From Winogradskyella costae (GTDB lineage: Bacteria > Bacteroidota > Bacteroidia > Flavobacteriales > Flavobacteriaceae), in the NCBI RefSeq assembly GCF_013403865.1, contig NZ_JABFDK010000001.1, positions 496,001 through 560,000 on the forward strand: a stretch of 64,000 bases of DNA. The letters run 5' to 3'. The number at the start of each line of letters is the position of its first letter. Within the stretch, counting starts at the first letter, position 1. Positions 1 to 8,465 of the stretch are shown here, piece after piece. The notes beneath the pieces were generated by a model. It saw nothing but the letters and a program-made list of their open reading frames with translations, made no database searches and had not been told where the DNA came from. Both the position numbers and the translations under genes were made by a program.

Positions 1-369
1 TAAAGGTTGTGGAGCGAATTTCGGGTAAATACAAGAACTTCCTAAAAACACAAATTTTGAAACTGCCGTCTTATGAGCTGTATCAATAAGATTATTCTGT
101 ATCTGTAAGTTTTCCATTAAAAATGGATACGGATTCTCGTTATTAGCGAGTATCCCACCTACTTTCGCTGCCGCATTTATAACAACGTCTGGTTGCTCTT
201 TTTCAAAAAAATTAGCTACGGCTTGTTGATTTCTTAAATCGAGTTCAGCACTAGTTTTCCCTATAAGGTTTGTATAACCTTTTGCTTCTAATGCTCGCCA
301 AACAGCAGAGCCTACCATACCACGATGTCCGGCTACGTAGATTTTTGAATCTTTAGCTATCTTACTCAA
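1..369 (-). CDS. fcl: GDP-L-fucose synthase, N-terminal part (runs off left edge)
   Basis: NADPH-dependent epimerase/reductase that turns GDP-4-keto-6-deoxy-mannose into GDP-L-fucose, the step after Gmd. About 123 residues are in the window. The N-terminal Rossmann motif [10 protein letters not shown] is clear, followed by NAAAKVGGI and the catalytic-region start LGSSCIYP, as in this SDR family. The start is taken as TTG at 369 (reads [16 protein letters not shown]): an in-frame TGA lies three codons upstream and the next ATG would cut off the nucleotide-binding loop. The start overlaps the end of gmd by 8 bases, so the two are translationally coupled. The gene continues left of the window. 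Confidence 0.93.
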   Translation of the reverse strand, partial: MSKIAKDSKIYVAGHRGMVGSAVWRALEAKGYTNLIGKTSAELDLRNQQAVANFFEKEQPDVVINAAAKVGGILANNENPYPFLMENLQIQNNLIDTAHKTAVSKFVFLGSSCIYPKFAPQPL

Positions 370-1477
370 AATAATTCAACGTTTTATAGCCACCATCTTC
401 AAGGTATTGCTGTTCTTTCATGAGTTTAATATCACTCTGCATCATATCCTTAACAAGATCATTTAGATCATATTGGCACTCCCATCCTAATTTATTCTTA
501 GCTTTAGAGGCATCACCAATAAGTAATTCGACTTCCGTCGGTCTAAAGTAACGTGAATCGACAGCTAATACTTCTTTACCTATTTCAATTTGATAGTTTG
601 GATTATTACATTTAGTGACAAATGCTTTTTCATTTTCACCTTCACCTTTAAATTCTAGTTCAATGCCGACTTCTGCAAAACTCATATGTACAAAATCACG
701 GATTCGTGTGGTTTTTCCTGTTGCAATGACCCAGTCTTCTGCTTCTTCAGCTTGAAGAATCATCCACATCATACGAACGTAATCTTTGGCATGTCCCCAA
801 TCCCTTTGGGCATCAAGGTTTCCTAAGTAAAATTTATCTTGTAAACCTAAAGCTATTCGCGATACTGCTCTCGTAATTTTTCGGGTTACAAACGTTTCCC
901 CTCTAATTGGTGATTCGTGATTGAACAAAATTCCATTACACGCATACATATTGTAGGCTTCGCGATAATTTACCGTTATCCAATAGGCATACATTTTTGC
1001 TACAGCATAAGGTGAACGCGGGTAAAATGGAGTCGTTTCTGATTGCGGTACTTCTTGTACTTTTCCGTATAACTCAGAAGTTGACGCTTGGTATATTCTC
1101 GTTTTATTTTCTAGGCCTAATAATCGTACGGCATCTAAAATTCGTAACGTTCCTAAACCATCTGCGTTACCCGTATATTCCGGAATTTCGAACGATACAG
1201 CGACATGACTCATAGCCGCTAAATTATAAATCTCATCGGGTTGAATTTCTTTAATCAACCGAATAAGATTGGTACTATCCGTCATATCACCATAATGCAG
1301 ATAAAAATTACGATGATCTACATGCGGATCTTGATACAAATGATCAATTCTGTCGGTGTTAAATAATGAGGAACGGCGCTTTAAACCATGAACTTCGTAA
1401 CCTTTCTTTAATAAAAATTCACTAAGATAGGCTCCATCTTGTCCGGTAACACCCGTTATAAAGGCAACTTTACTCAT
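362..1477 (-). CDS. gmd: GDP-mannose 4,6-dehydratase
   Basis: Cytoplasmic SDR enzyme that makes GDP-4-keto-6-deoxy-D-mannose from GDP-mannose, the first committed step to GDP-L-fucose and related deoxy sugars for surface glycans. The 371 residues match the family's usual length of about 370. Visible: NADP-binding GVTGQDG at residues 9-15, the STSE segment at about 132-135 carrying the catalytic Thr and Glu, YAVAK (Tyr157, Lys161) and the [10 protein letters not shown] block. It is followed directly by fcl with an 8-base overlap, and a good flavobacterial promoter precedes it. This is probably the end of an exopolysaccharide, capsule or O-antigen cluster lying to the left. Confidence 0.97.
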   Translation of the reverse strand: MSKVAFITGVTGQDGAYLSEFLLKKGYEVHGLKRRSSLFNTDRIDHLYQDPHVDHRNFYLHYGDMTDSTNLIRLIKEIQPDEIYNLAAMSHVAVSFEIPEYTGNADGLGTLRILDAVRLLGLENKTRIYQASTSELYGKVQEVPQSETTPFYPRSPYAVAKMYAYWITVNYREAYNMYACNGILFNHESPIRGETFVTRKITRAVSRIALGLQDKFYLGNLDAQRDWGHAKDYVRMMWMILQAEEAEDWVIATGKTTRIRDFVHMSFAEVGIELEFKGEGENEKAFVTKCNNPNYQIEIGKEVLAVDSRYFRPTEVELLIGDASKAKNKLGWECQYDLNDLVKDMMQSDIKLMKEQQYLEDGGYKTLNYFE

Positions 1478-1520
1478 AAAAGCTATAAAATAAAATAGTT
1501 ATAAAAATTATTTCGGTCAG

Positions 1521-1553
1521 CAAAGCTAATAAAATATAAGACTTGTCAGTCAA
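1521..1553 (-). promoter_or_regulatory. Promoter of gmd-fcl
   Basis: On the minus strand there is a TAGCTTTG box (1528-1521), an exact TAnnTTTG match, and a TTGAC-like -33 element (TTG at 1553-1551) with a 22-base spacer. The box lies about 44 bases before the gmd start codon. This is a pattern match only. Confidence 0.6.
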
Positions 1554-1682
1554 TTTGAGGTGTAATATAAAATTACAACCTCAACAGTTGTGTCTATTTA
1601 AAAACTTAAGAATTCAATTTTAGTTAAAATTCATTTATTAAAACTGCATCCTCTTAAAACTTAAAGGGAAAAATAAGAATTC

Positions 1683-2774
1683 TTATTTTGCCAACACTTC
1701 TAAAATACGCTCGGTAGCATTTCCATCCCAAAATTTTGGGATTTCACCTTTCTTATAATCACTACTTTGGATCGCGTCTACATGCTGTAAAATGGTATCT
1801 ATTTCAAAATCTAATAATGTATTAGATCCCAGACTTACCGTAATCGGACGCTCTGTATTTGGCCTCAAGGTTAAACAGGGTTTTTGTTTAAACGTTGTTT
1901 CTTCTTGAATACCACCACTGTCTGTAATGACTATTTTACAATTGTGAATTAAATTTTGAAAACTAAAATAATCTAACGGCCCTATTCTGATTAAATTTTT
2001 CAAACCTTCGTAACGATCTTGTAAACCAAATTTTCTAATATTGTTTACAGTTCTTGGGTGCATTGGAAAAACAATTCTATTCGTTTTCTCTAATTGCTTT
2101 AATAAACTATACAATTGAAGTAGCCCTTTTTCATTATCTACAGTTGCCGGCCTATGCATAGTCATTAAAAGAAAATCATTCTTTGTCAAGTTATAATCTT
2201 CCATTATGTGTTGCCCTTGTATTTGATCTTCAAAAGCAACAAGGGTGTCAATCATAGTATTTCCAACAAAATAAATCTTATTTCGTTCCTTTCCTTCGCT
2301 AATTAAATTATCAACTCCACTTTGTTCTGTGACAAAATAATAATCTGTTATCTCATCTACTAGAAGTCTATTAATCTCTTCTGGCATACTTCTGTCAAAA
2401 CTACGTAAACCGCTTTCTAAATGTCCCAACGGCACACCCATTTTATTCGCAGTAATAGCTGCCGCTAGCGTTGAATTGACATCTCCAGGCACAATAATTA
2501 AACTTGGATTAAACTCGTTTACTACATTTTCGAGACGTATTATAATTTCTCCAATTTGACTATTAGGACTTTTATGCGGAATGTTTAAAGAAAAATCAGG
2601 AAACATATCTAGCTGTATGAAAAAATCATCTGCCATAGCCTTGTCAAAATGCTGACCAGTATGAACAATTTTTATATCAAACTTACCCCTAAACTTTTCA
2701 TCAGCAACTTTCTTAAATTGAGTGACTTTTATATAATTAGGGCGTGTTCCCACTACTATTAGTAATCGCTTCAT
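1683..2774 (-). CDS. wecB: UDP-N-acetylglucosamine 2-epimerase (non-hydrolysing)
   Basis: Interconverts UDP-GlcNAc and UDP-ManNAc, supplying ManNAc-type sugars for surface polysaccharides. The 363 residues fit the family's 360-380. Visible: GTRPNYIK at residues 9-16 (the canonical motif is GTRPExIK, so Asn replaces Glu here), HTGQHFD near 38, ESGLRS and the following PEEINR with the conserved acidic residues, and DSGGIQEE near 290, which binds UDP. The closest alternative is a WecB-like epimerase acting on another UDP-HexNAc. It stands about 200 bases upstream of gmd on the same strand with its own leader, so it may be a separate unit of the same polysaccharide region. Confidence 0.92.
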   Translation of the reverse strand: MKRLLIVVGTRPNYIKVTQFKKVADEKFRGKFDIKIVHTGQHFDKAMADDFFIQLDMFPDFSLNIPHKSPNSQIGEIIIRLENVVNEFNPSLIIVPGDVNSTLAAAITANKMGVPLGHLESGLRSFDRSMPEEINRLLVDEITDYYFVTEQSGVDNLISEGKERNKIYFVGNTMIDTLVAFEDQIQGQHIMEDYNLTKNDFLLMTMHRPATVDNEKGLLQLYSLLKQLEKTNRIVFPMHPRTVNNIRKFGLQDRYEGLKNLIRIGPLDYFSFQNLIHNCKIVITDSGGIQEETTFKQKPCLTLRPNTERPITVSLGSNTLLDFEIDTILQHVDAIQSSDYKKGEIPKFWDGNATERILEVLAK

Positions 2775-2956
2775 TGGTTTAATATTTTTATTTCGCCAAT
2801 TTAAAATTAATCAGACAGAATATTGCTTGAAGAGCAAATAAAAATTAAAAGTCTTTCTTATATTAATGATGATTAGAACTCAGATTGAAAGACGTAATAG
2901 CTTGGTTTAACAGAAGAATAAACATTAAATAACCACTAATAAATTCAGTATATTAA

Positions 2957-3796
2957 TTATACTCTCTTTACCAGAAACCAATTATTCAATAATTCTTTTC
3001 TATTATACAACATACGTTCTTTTGTAGCCCAGTCTATAACCTCAAAACCTGCATGTTCACAAATCGCTTGTCCTGCAGCTGTATCCCATTCCATCGTTGG
3101 AGCAAATCTGGGATAGCAATCTGCCTGACCTTCAGCAACCATACATAACTTTAAGGAACTTCCTTTAGATATTAGATTGACATCACCGTGCTTTTCTCGC
3201 ATCTCCGAAACATAAGTTTCCGTTTCTGGTGACATGTGTGAACGACTTGCCACAACCGTAAAGGTTTTATCCTCTCGCTCTAAAGGTAATTTATGTCCTT
3301 CCTCTATTAAAGTATCAACGTTATAATCTTCAAGATTTACTGAGATTTTATAAGCACCAATTTCGCTAGTTGAAAAGTAAAGATCTCCTAAAACGGGCAC
3401 ATAAATAACACCTATGGTCGTTTTTTGATTCTCTACAAGTGCTATGTTTACGGTAAATTCTCCGTTGCGCTTTATAAATTCTTTAGTACCATCTATTGGA
3501 TCTACAATCCATAATTGACTCCAACCTTTACGTTCTGAATAAGGCAAGGCTTTTCCTTCTTCTGAAAGTACAGGTATAGACGTGGAGTCTAAATACCCCA
3601 CAATAACATTGTGCGATGCGACATCCGCTTTGGTTAAGGGCGAATTATCTCCTTTTAATTCTACACCAAAGTCATCTGAATTATAGATATTAAGAATTGC
3701 TTTTCCTGCTTCTAAAGCTGCGGTGATGGCTGTACGTAAGAGATACTTTGATTCGGTAATTTGGTGATTCGTTAGATTGGAGCTTTCATTATTCAT
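2957..3796 (-). CDS. cysQ: 3'(2'),5'-bisphosphate nucleotidase CysQ
   Basis: Inositol-monophosphatase-fold enzyme that hydrolyses PAP (and PAPS) to AMP, clearing the by-product of sulfotransferases or PAPS reductase. Metal-binding motifs are intact: the Glu pair at residues 79-80 (SEEGK), the DPIDGTKEF block from about residue 99 and WDTAAGQ near 238. The 279 residues are slightly longer than E. coli CysQ because of an N-terminal extension. It lies downstream of cysNDC on the same strand, separated by a pseudogene, which ties it to PAPS metabolism. The start at 3796 is the first ATG and is not strongly supported over a later one. Confidence 0.93.
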   Translation of the reverse strand: MNNESSNLTNHQITESKYLLRTAITAALEAGKAILNIYNSDDFGVELKGDNSPLTKADVASHNVIVGYLDSTSIPVLSEEGKALPYSERKGWSQLWIVDPIDGTKEFIKRNGEFTVNIALVENQKTTIGVIYVPVLGDLYFSTSEIGAYKISVNLEDYNVDTLIEEGHKLPLEREDKTFTVVASRSHMSPETETYVSEMREKHGDVNLISKGSSLKLCMVAEGQADCYPRFAPTMEWDTAAGQAICEHAGFEVIDWATKERMLYNRKELLNNWFLVKRV

Positions 3797-3845
3797 TTTA
3801 CCTACTTAGTTTTTTGTTTAAAGCTTATTTTAAACGGTATAATAT

Positions 3846-4146
3846 TTATCTGATTGTAATAATGTGGTTTGGTAATGCCTCGCTAAACGATATATACCAG
3901 ATTCGTTCTGCTATTACTGAGTGTGTTTGTATTTCGACTAATGATTCCGACGCCATATTTAAAAATCTGATAAAGTCCTATGTAGAACCTCCACTCGAAC
4001 CCTCAACTATAATTAAGGGCAACGAAATAGCTACTCTTCTATGTTGAGAGGTCAATCCAAAATTTTCAGACGCAGGAAAATTCTTCGTAAGTTTATAAAC
4101 ATCCTCTACTAGATTTAAACTTAATTTGTAAATCCTTAAGAGACAT
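3846..4146 (-). pseudogene. Decayed four-helix-bundle protein (23S rRNA IVS-type family)
   Basis: The minus strand from an ATG at 4146 reads MSLKDLQI, like the family opening, then after a frame change reads VEDVYKLTKNFPASENFGL, TSQHRRVAISLP, an in-frame stop (TAG), and DFIRFLNMASESLVEIQTH plus SVIAERIWYIS. These segments follow, in order, the consensus of the small four-helix-bundle family first known from 23S rRNA intervening sequences (YKLTKxFPxxExFGLTSQIRRAAVSIPSNIAEG..., FIRFLNIALGSLAELETQ). At least one frameshift or deletion and one internal stop break it. It sits between cysN and cysQ, so it was probably a late insertion into an older operon. Confidence 0.82.
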
Positions 4147-4215
4147 TATTAAGATTATAAATTCCTTCTCTAAAGATTCACCGCATTACAGTCTCACCGT
4201 TTCACGGCATCTCTG

Positions 4216-5472
4216 TTATATAATCATCCCTGCACCAATAGTTTCATTGGTTTGTTCATCTATAATAATAACACTTCCTGTTTGACGATTTTTTTTGTAA
4301 GCATCATAGAATAAAGGCTTAGCAGTTCTAATAGACATGCGAGCGATATCATTCATTTCAACTTTATCAATACCTTCTATTCTGTGCAACGTATTAATAT
4401 CTATTTTATACTTTAACTCTTTAACCATACCAATAGATTCATTTGTGGTATGTTTAATAACGACTTTAGTACGCGCTTGAATTGGTTTTGTGCTCATCCA
4501 TGTTACAAGAACCTCTATATCTTGACTAATTTCGGGCACGTTGTTTTCGCGGACAATCATATCTCCACGACTATTATCTATTTCGTCCTCTAATGTCATC
4601 GTTACAGACATAGGCGCAAAAGCTTCGGCTATTTGCTCACCATTGAGTTCTATCGTTTTTATGGTCGACACAAATCCTGAAGGTAAAGATTTCACTTTAT
4701 CTCCTGGTTTAAAGACACCACCATCAATACGACCTGCAAAACCTCTGTAATCTTGATTTTCTAACGTATGCGGACGAATTACTGACTGAATAGGGAAACG
4801 ACAATCTACCAAATTATGATCGCTTGAAATATGAACTGTTTCTAAATGGTACATTAACGTACTTCCACCATACCAATCCATATGCTCTGAACGGTTAACC
4901 ACATTATCTCCATTTAAAGCTGAAATAGGAATAAACTGAATATCACTAATCCCTAACTTAGAAGAAAACGCTTTAAAATCTGAAACTATTCCGTTATAAA
5001 CATCTTCGTTATACTCTACTAAGTCCATTTTATTTACACAGACAATAGCATGAGGAATACGCAATAACGATGCTATAAACGCATGGCGATGGGTTTGCTC
5101 TAACATCCCTTTTCGTGCATCAATAAGTATAATGGCTAAGTTAGCTGTAGAAGCACCTGTTACCATATTACGTGTGTACTGTATGTGACCTGGCGTATCT
5201 GCTATAATAAATTTACGCTTTGGAGTCGCAAAGTAACGATAGGCCACATCAATTGTAATCCCTTGTTCGCGTTCTGATTTTAAACCATCTGTAAGCAAAG
5301 ACAAATCCACATAATCAAACCCTTTAGATTTACTAGACTCCTCTACGGCATCTAATTGGTCTTGAAAAATTGATTTACTATCATATAACAAACGTCCAAT
5401 TAGTGTACTTTTTCCATCATCTACACTTCCTGCTGTTGTAAAACGTAATAATTCTATATCTTGATATTCCAT
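4216..5472 (-). CDS. cysN: Sulfate adenylyltransferase subunit 1 (GTPase CysN)
   Basis: Translation-factor-like GTPase that drives ATP sulfurylase: with CysD it makes adenosine 5'-phosphosulfate (APS) from sulfate and ATP. G1 is GSVDDGKST at residues 15-23, G3 is DTPGH near 93, and G4 is NKMD near 148; beta-barrel domains 2 and 3 follow. The 418 residues resemble other stand-alone CysN proteins, and the C-terminal APS kinase domain of fused CysNC forms is absent, consistent with the separate cysC nearby. An 89-base gap separates it from cysD. Confidence 0.96.
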   Translation of the reverse strand: MEYQDIELLRFTTAGSVDDGKSTLIGRLLYDSKSIFQDQLDAVEESSKSKGFDYVDLSLLTDGLKSEREQGITIDVAYRYFATPKRKFIIADTPGHIQYTRNMVTGASTANLAIILIDARKGMLEQTHRHAFIASLLRIPHAIVCVNKMDLVEYNEDVYNGIVSDFKAFSSKLGISDIQFIPISALNGDNVVNRSEHMDWYGGSTLMYHLETVHISSDHNLVDCRFPIQSVIRPHTLENQDYRGFAGRIDGGVFKPGDKVKSLPSGFVSTIKTIELNGEQIAEAFAPMSVTMTLEDEIDNSRGDMIVRENNVPEISQDIEVLVTWMSTKPIQARTKVVIKHTTNESIGMVKELKYKIDINTLHRIEGIDKVEMNDIARMSIRTAKPLFYDAYKKNRQTGSVIIIDEQTNETIGAGMII

Positions 5473-5486
5473 GTATTAAATTTTAT

Positions 5487-5521
5487 AGCTGTTGACTTTC
5501 TGCTCTTAGCCCTTAGCTCAA
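5487..5521. repeat. Five tandem degenerate heptamers (consensus AGCTCTT)
   Basis: The cysD-cysN spacer reads AGCTGTT GACTTTC TGCTCTT AGCCCTT AGCTCAA, a run of imperfect 7-bp units. A similar heptad run with another core lies at 44522-44556. Function is unknown; it may be slippage-generated intergenic filler. Confidence 0.5.
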
Positions 5522-5561
5522 TTTTCTTTATTCTATTATCTTAATTTTAGTTTCTCACCTC

Positions 5562-6467
5562 TTAAAAGTACCCCTGTTTTTTACGATCCTCCATAGCTGT
5601 TTCTGCACGTTTATCATCTGCTCTACCACCACGCTCAGTTGTACGTGTTGTAGCAATTTCTTCAATGATTTTATCTAAAGTATCTGCTTCAGATTCTACA
5701 GCTCCAGTAATTGGCATATCACCACAAGTGCGGTAACGAATAGTCATATTTACGACCGCTTCATTTTCCTTTAATTTAATAAATTCTGAGTTTGCTAAAA
5801 TCACACCATCTCTAACCACACAGTCGCGTTGGTGTGTATAATAAAGTGACGGTAAATCTATATTTTCAAGCTTAATGTATTCCCAAACATCCATTTCTGT
5901 CCAGTTAGAAATTGGAAATACCCTAAAATGTTCACCATAATTTTTACGACCGTTAAATAGATTCCATAATTCTGGTCTTTGATTTTTAGGATCCCATTGT
6001 CCAAATTCATCTCTATGTGAAAAGAAACGTTCTTTAGCTCGAGCTTTTTCCTCATCTCTTCGAGCCCCTCCCATTGCGGCATCTACTTTGTACTCTTCAA
6101 GTGTATCTAATAAAGATACGATCTGAAGTGAATTACGTGATGCATCTGCTCCAGTTTCTTCTTTTGCACGGCCTTTATCAATAGCTTCTTGAACAGAACC
6201 TACTATAAGTTTAACTCCAAGTTTTTCTACTAATTCATCACGAAACGCAATAGTTTCAGGAAAGTTATGACCTGTATCAATATGTATTAAAGGGAAAGGT
6301 ATTTTAGCAGGAAAAAACGCTTTCTTAGCTAAATGCGTCAACAAAATAGAATCCTTTCCACCAGAAAATAATAATACTGGATTTTCAAATTGTGCTGCTA
6401 TCTCTCGAATCACAAAAATGGCTTCCGATTCTAATTCTTTTAAATGATTAATTACGTAATTACTCAT
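5562..6467 (-). CDS. cysD: Sulfate adenylyltransferase subunit 2 (CysD)
   Basis: Catalytic, PP-loop subunit of the CysDN ATP sulfurylase: it adenylates sulfate to APS while CysN hydrolyses GTP. The PP-loop SGGKDS is at residues 35-40, with GGARRDEEKARAKE, TEMDVWEYI and the C-terminal GGRADDK downstream, all typical of CysD. The 301 residues match the family's usual 300. Its start lies only 5 bases past the cysC stop, so both belong to one transcript. Confidence 0.97.
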   Translation of the reverse strand: MSNYVINHLKELESEAIFVIREIAAQFENPVLLFSGGKDSILLTHLAKKAFFPAKIPFPLIHIDTGHNFPETIAFRDELVEKLGVKLIVGSVQEAIDKGRAKEETGADASRNSLQIVSLLDTLEEYKVDAAMGGARRDEEKARAKERFFSHRDEFGQWDPKNQRPELWNLFNGRKNYGEHFRVFPISNWTEMDVWEYIKLENIDLPSLYYTHQRDCVVRDGVILANSEFIKLKENEAVVNMTIRYRTCGDMPITGAVESEADTLDKIIEEIATTRTTERGGRADDKRAETAMEDRKKQGYF

Positions 6468-6472
6468 GTTAT

Positions 6473-7063
6473 TTATTTTAATTTTCGAATAATAAAGTCT
6501 AAAATGGTTTGAACAGATGCTTCTATCGTTTTATTATCTGTTACAATCTCTAAATCTGGATTAACAGGCGCTTCGTAAGGAGCTGAAATCCCTGTCATAT
6601 TTTTAATTTCACCTGCTCGTGCTTTTTTGTACAAGCCTTTTACATCTCTACGCTCACACTCCTCTAAAGATGTATTGACATATATTTCGATAAAATTCTC
6701 TTTACCAACGATGTTTCTAATATTTTCTCGATCCTTAATGTAGGGAGACACAAATGCGGCTAAGGTTACAATACCAGCATCTACCATTAAGTTGGCGATT
6801 TCTGCAATACGTCTTATGTTTTCGGTACGATCTTCAGGAGCGAAAGTTAAATCTTTATTAATACCTTGTCTAATATTATCGCCATCTAAACTAAAGGTTG
6901 AAATGTTTTTCTTGTGCAATTCAACTTCTACTAAATTAGCAAGGGTAGATTTGCCTGACCCAGACAATCCAGTAAACCAGAATAAACAAGAGCGATGATT
7001 ATTTATGCGCTCTCGATCTGCTTTTGTTATTTTATAATTATGTCTAACCGTATTTAGACTCAT
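6473..7063 (-). CDS. cysC: Adenylylsulfate kinase (APS kinase)
   Basis: Phosphorylates APS at the 3' position to give PAPS, the donor for sulfotransferases and the substrate of PAPS reductase. Walker A GLSGSGKST spans residues 32-40; LDGDNIRQGIN, FVSPYIKDRENIR (the APS-site segment with the acceptor-loop serine) and KNMTGISAPYEAP are all present. The 196 residues fit the family's ~200. It is spaced 8 bases from the upstream membrane gene and 5 bases from cysD. No cysH, cysI or cysJ is visible in the window, so a sulfotransferase role for PAPS is as likely as sulfur assimilation. Confidence 0.97.
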   Translation of the reverse strand: MSLNTVRHNYKITKADRERINNHRSCLFWFTGLSGSGKSTLANLVEVELHKKNISTFSLDGDNIRQGINKDLTFAPEDRTENIRRIAEIANLMVDAGIVTLAAFVSPYIKDRENIRNIVGKENFIEIYVNTSLEECERRDVKGLYKKARAGEIKNMTGISAPYEAPVNPDLEIVTDNKTIEASVQTILDFIIRKLK

Positions 7064-7071
7064 AATTCAGT

Positions 7072-7500
7072 TTAATTTTTCAAATTATTTAATCGTTTTC
7101 TTTCATTCCTGCGATCCAAACCAAAATTAATTCGGTACCACAACTTTTCGTGTCCAAAGTACAATAACATTTTTGTTACCACCTCAGCACCTCCAATCTT
7201 AAGCCCTACTAATGGGTTTCCTGTAACTATCCATCCTAAAATGATAGTATCTAGTGTTCCTACTCCACGCCAAGAAAAGGTTTTAAGAATGTGTCTCTTA
7301 TTAGATGACTTTATTTTCGATTTAAACCAAACCCTTTCATGTATATAATACAAAATCATTTTGGTAATCATTTCAAAAGCACCCATTTGCATGCCTATCA
7401 CTAAATCACCAGAAATATACCATGACAACAGCAACGTATCTAGAGTTCCTATAATACGCCAAGTAATCGTTTTAGCTAAATGCCTTTTACTAAACTTCAT
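7072..7500 (-). CDS. Tandem DUF2061 membrane protein
   Basis: The 142-residue protein consists of two copies of a DUF2061-like unit, at about residues 4-60 and 66-125. Each reads KRHxxKTxxWRxxGTLDTxxLxW, then a membrane segment, then a KMxLYxxHExxWY block. Each unit should carry two membrane helices, giving about four. No function is established. It is the first gene of the cysC-cysD-cysN transcript, 8 bases before cysC, and such proteins commonly accompany these genes in Bacteroidota; a role in sulfate uptake or PAPS handling is inferred only from position. Confidence 0.85.
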   Translation of the reverse strand: MKFSKRHLAKTITWRIIGTLDTLLLSWYISGDLVIGMQMGAFEMITKMILYYIHERVWFKSKIKSSNKRHILKTFSWRGVGTLDTIILGWIVTGNPLVGLKIGGAEVVTKMLLYFGHEKLWYRINFGLDRRNERKRLNNLKN

Positions 7501-7584
7501 TAAATCCGAATTGCAATTAATTTACAGACAGCCTCTTTAAAATTATTACTCTACCATATTAATAGAGTATCTCATTATAATTTG

Positions 7585-7592
7585 CAAATCTA
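7585..7592 (-). promoter_or_regulatory. -7 box of the DUF2061-cysCDN operon
   Basis: The minus strand carries TAGATTTG (exact TAnnTTTG) about 85 bases before the DUF2061 start codon. No clear TTG -33 element lies at the usual distance, so confidence is moderate. Confidence 0.45.
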
Positions 7593-8037
7593 AAATAAAA
7601 TCTAAGACTATGTTAATCTAAATAAGAATTAAACGAAATTAAACAAAATTGCCTTTATAGCATAAAATATAATATTGAAGTTATTACACCTCTTTACAGC
7701 TCAAAAACTTACGATCTAAATTTACGTCTTTTTTGAAATCACTACTTCCGTTTTAATTTAGATTACGCTCTAAAAAAAATCAATATTAAAACAAATCCTT
7801 AAAAAGACTACTATTCACCTATAACCTTCTACTAGTAGATACTTAAACTAATATTCCAAACGTCACAACTCCATCTTGTCTAAAAAAATATGAACCAAGA
7901 CAGCATTAAGAGGGCCAATTACGTAAATGAAATACGTATTTAATTTTCAAATAACTTAAAACGTACAGCTAAAAAAAGTTACAATATGATACGATTGATA
8001 ACACATAGTATAGCCATTCATAAAACGGAGCAAATAA
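7593..8037. other. Non-coding AT-rich stretch
   Basis: This is the left half of the 965-base gap between the divergent DUF2061 gene and the secreted lamin-tail protein. Stops are dense on both strands and I see no coding signal, RNA gene or strong hairpin here. Confidence 0.5.
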
Positions 8038-8107
8038 ATAGTTCACCCATAGTAACCCTATAGATCCTCCATAGATACTTCATAGAAAATCTATAGTTAG
8101 TGTATAC
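8038..8107. repeat. ATAG array with exact 11-bp period
   Basis: ATAG occurs at 8038, 8049, 8060, 8071, 8082 and 8093, each exactly 11 bases apart, and a seventh phase position (8104) holds ATAC. The flanks are loosely conserved as YCYATAGWTAC. The spacing is about one helical turn, as expected of an array of protein-binding sites on one DNA face, or of a decayed minisatellite. It lies 360-430 bases upstream of the secreted protein and about 540 upstream of the DUF2061 gene. Confidence 0.75.
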
Positions 8108-8186
8108 CATAAGCACCCATAATATGGATAAAATAAAAGCGACCAGCTGAAAAACACAATGAACAACCAAAGTGTAATTTATATTC

Positions 8187-8203
8187 AAAAAAAAAAAAAA
8201 AAA
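8187..8203. repeat. 17-base poly-A tract
   Basis: Seventeen consecutive A bases lie in the long promoter region of the gene starting at 8466. Tracts this long slip easily, so the length may vary between cells or be a sequencing artefact; DNA bending is another possibility. Confidence 0.9.
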
Positions 8204-8311
8204 GAAAACATACAGACGTAAAATTTATGGTTTTGAAAGAAATGCCCTACTACATCGTAACCATCTAACAATAAACTACTTAAAACACTAATGTTTATAC
8301 TATTTATTATG

Positions 8312-8319
8312 TATATTTG
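8312..8319 (+). promoter_or_regulatory. Candidate -7 box for the secreted lamin-tail protein
   Basis: TATATTTG matches TAnnTTTG exactly, about 147 bases before the likely start codon at 8466. No clear -33 TTG is present at the usual spacing. Confidence 0.4.
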
Positions 8320-8465
8320 TGCTTAAAAGCGAACTTAACCCCTTAAAACATCCCCCTGTTTATATATTCAGCAACACTTTTCTATAACATTACCCCTATT
8401 CATACCTGAGAGATCATAATATGATTCCTCTTTTTTTAATTTTCACCCCCAAACAAATACCTACT

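Noticed and set aside
3814-4047. A plus-strand reading frame of 77 codons in the cysQ-cysN gap
   Set aside because: The conserved four-helix-bundle residues are read from the minus strand of the same bases; the plus frame is a shadow of that pseudogene.
8421-8465. Start of the secreted protein at the first ATG, 8421
   Set aside because: The extra 15 residues would precede and spoil the signal peptide that begins at 8466.
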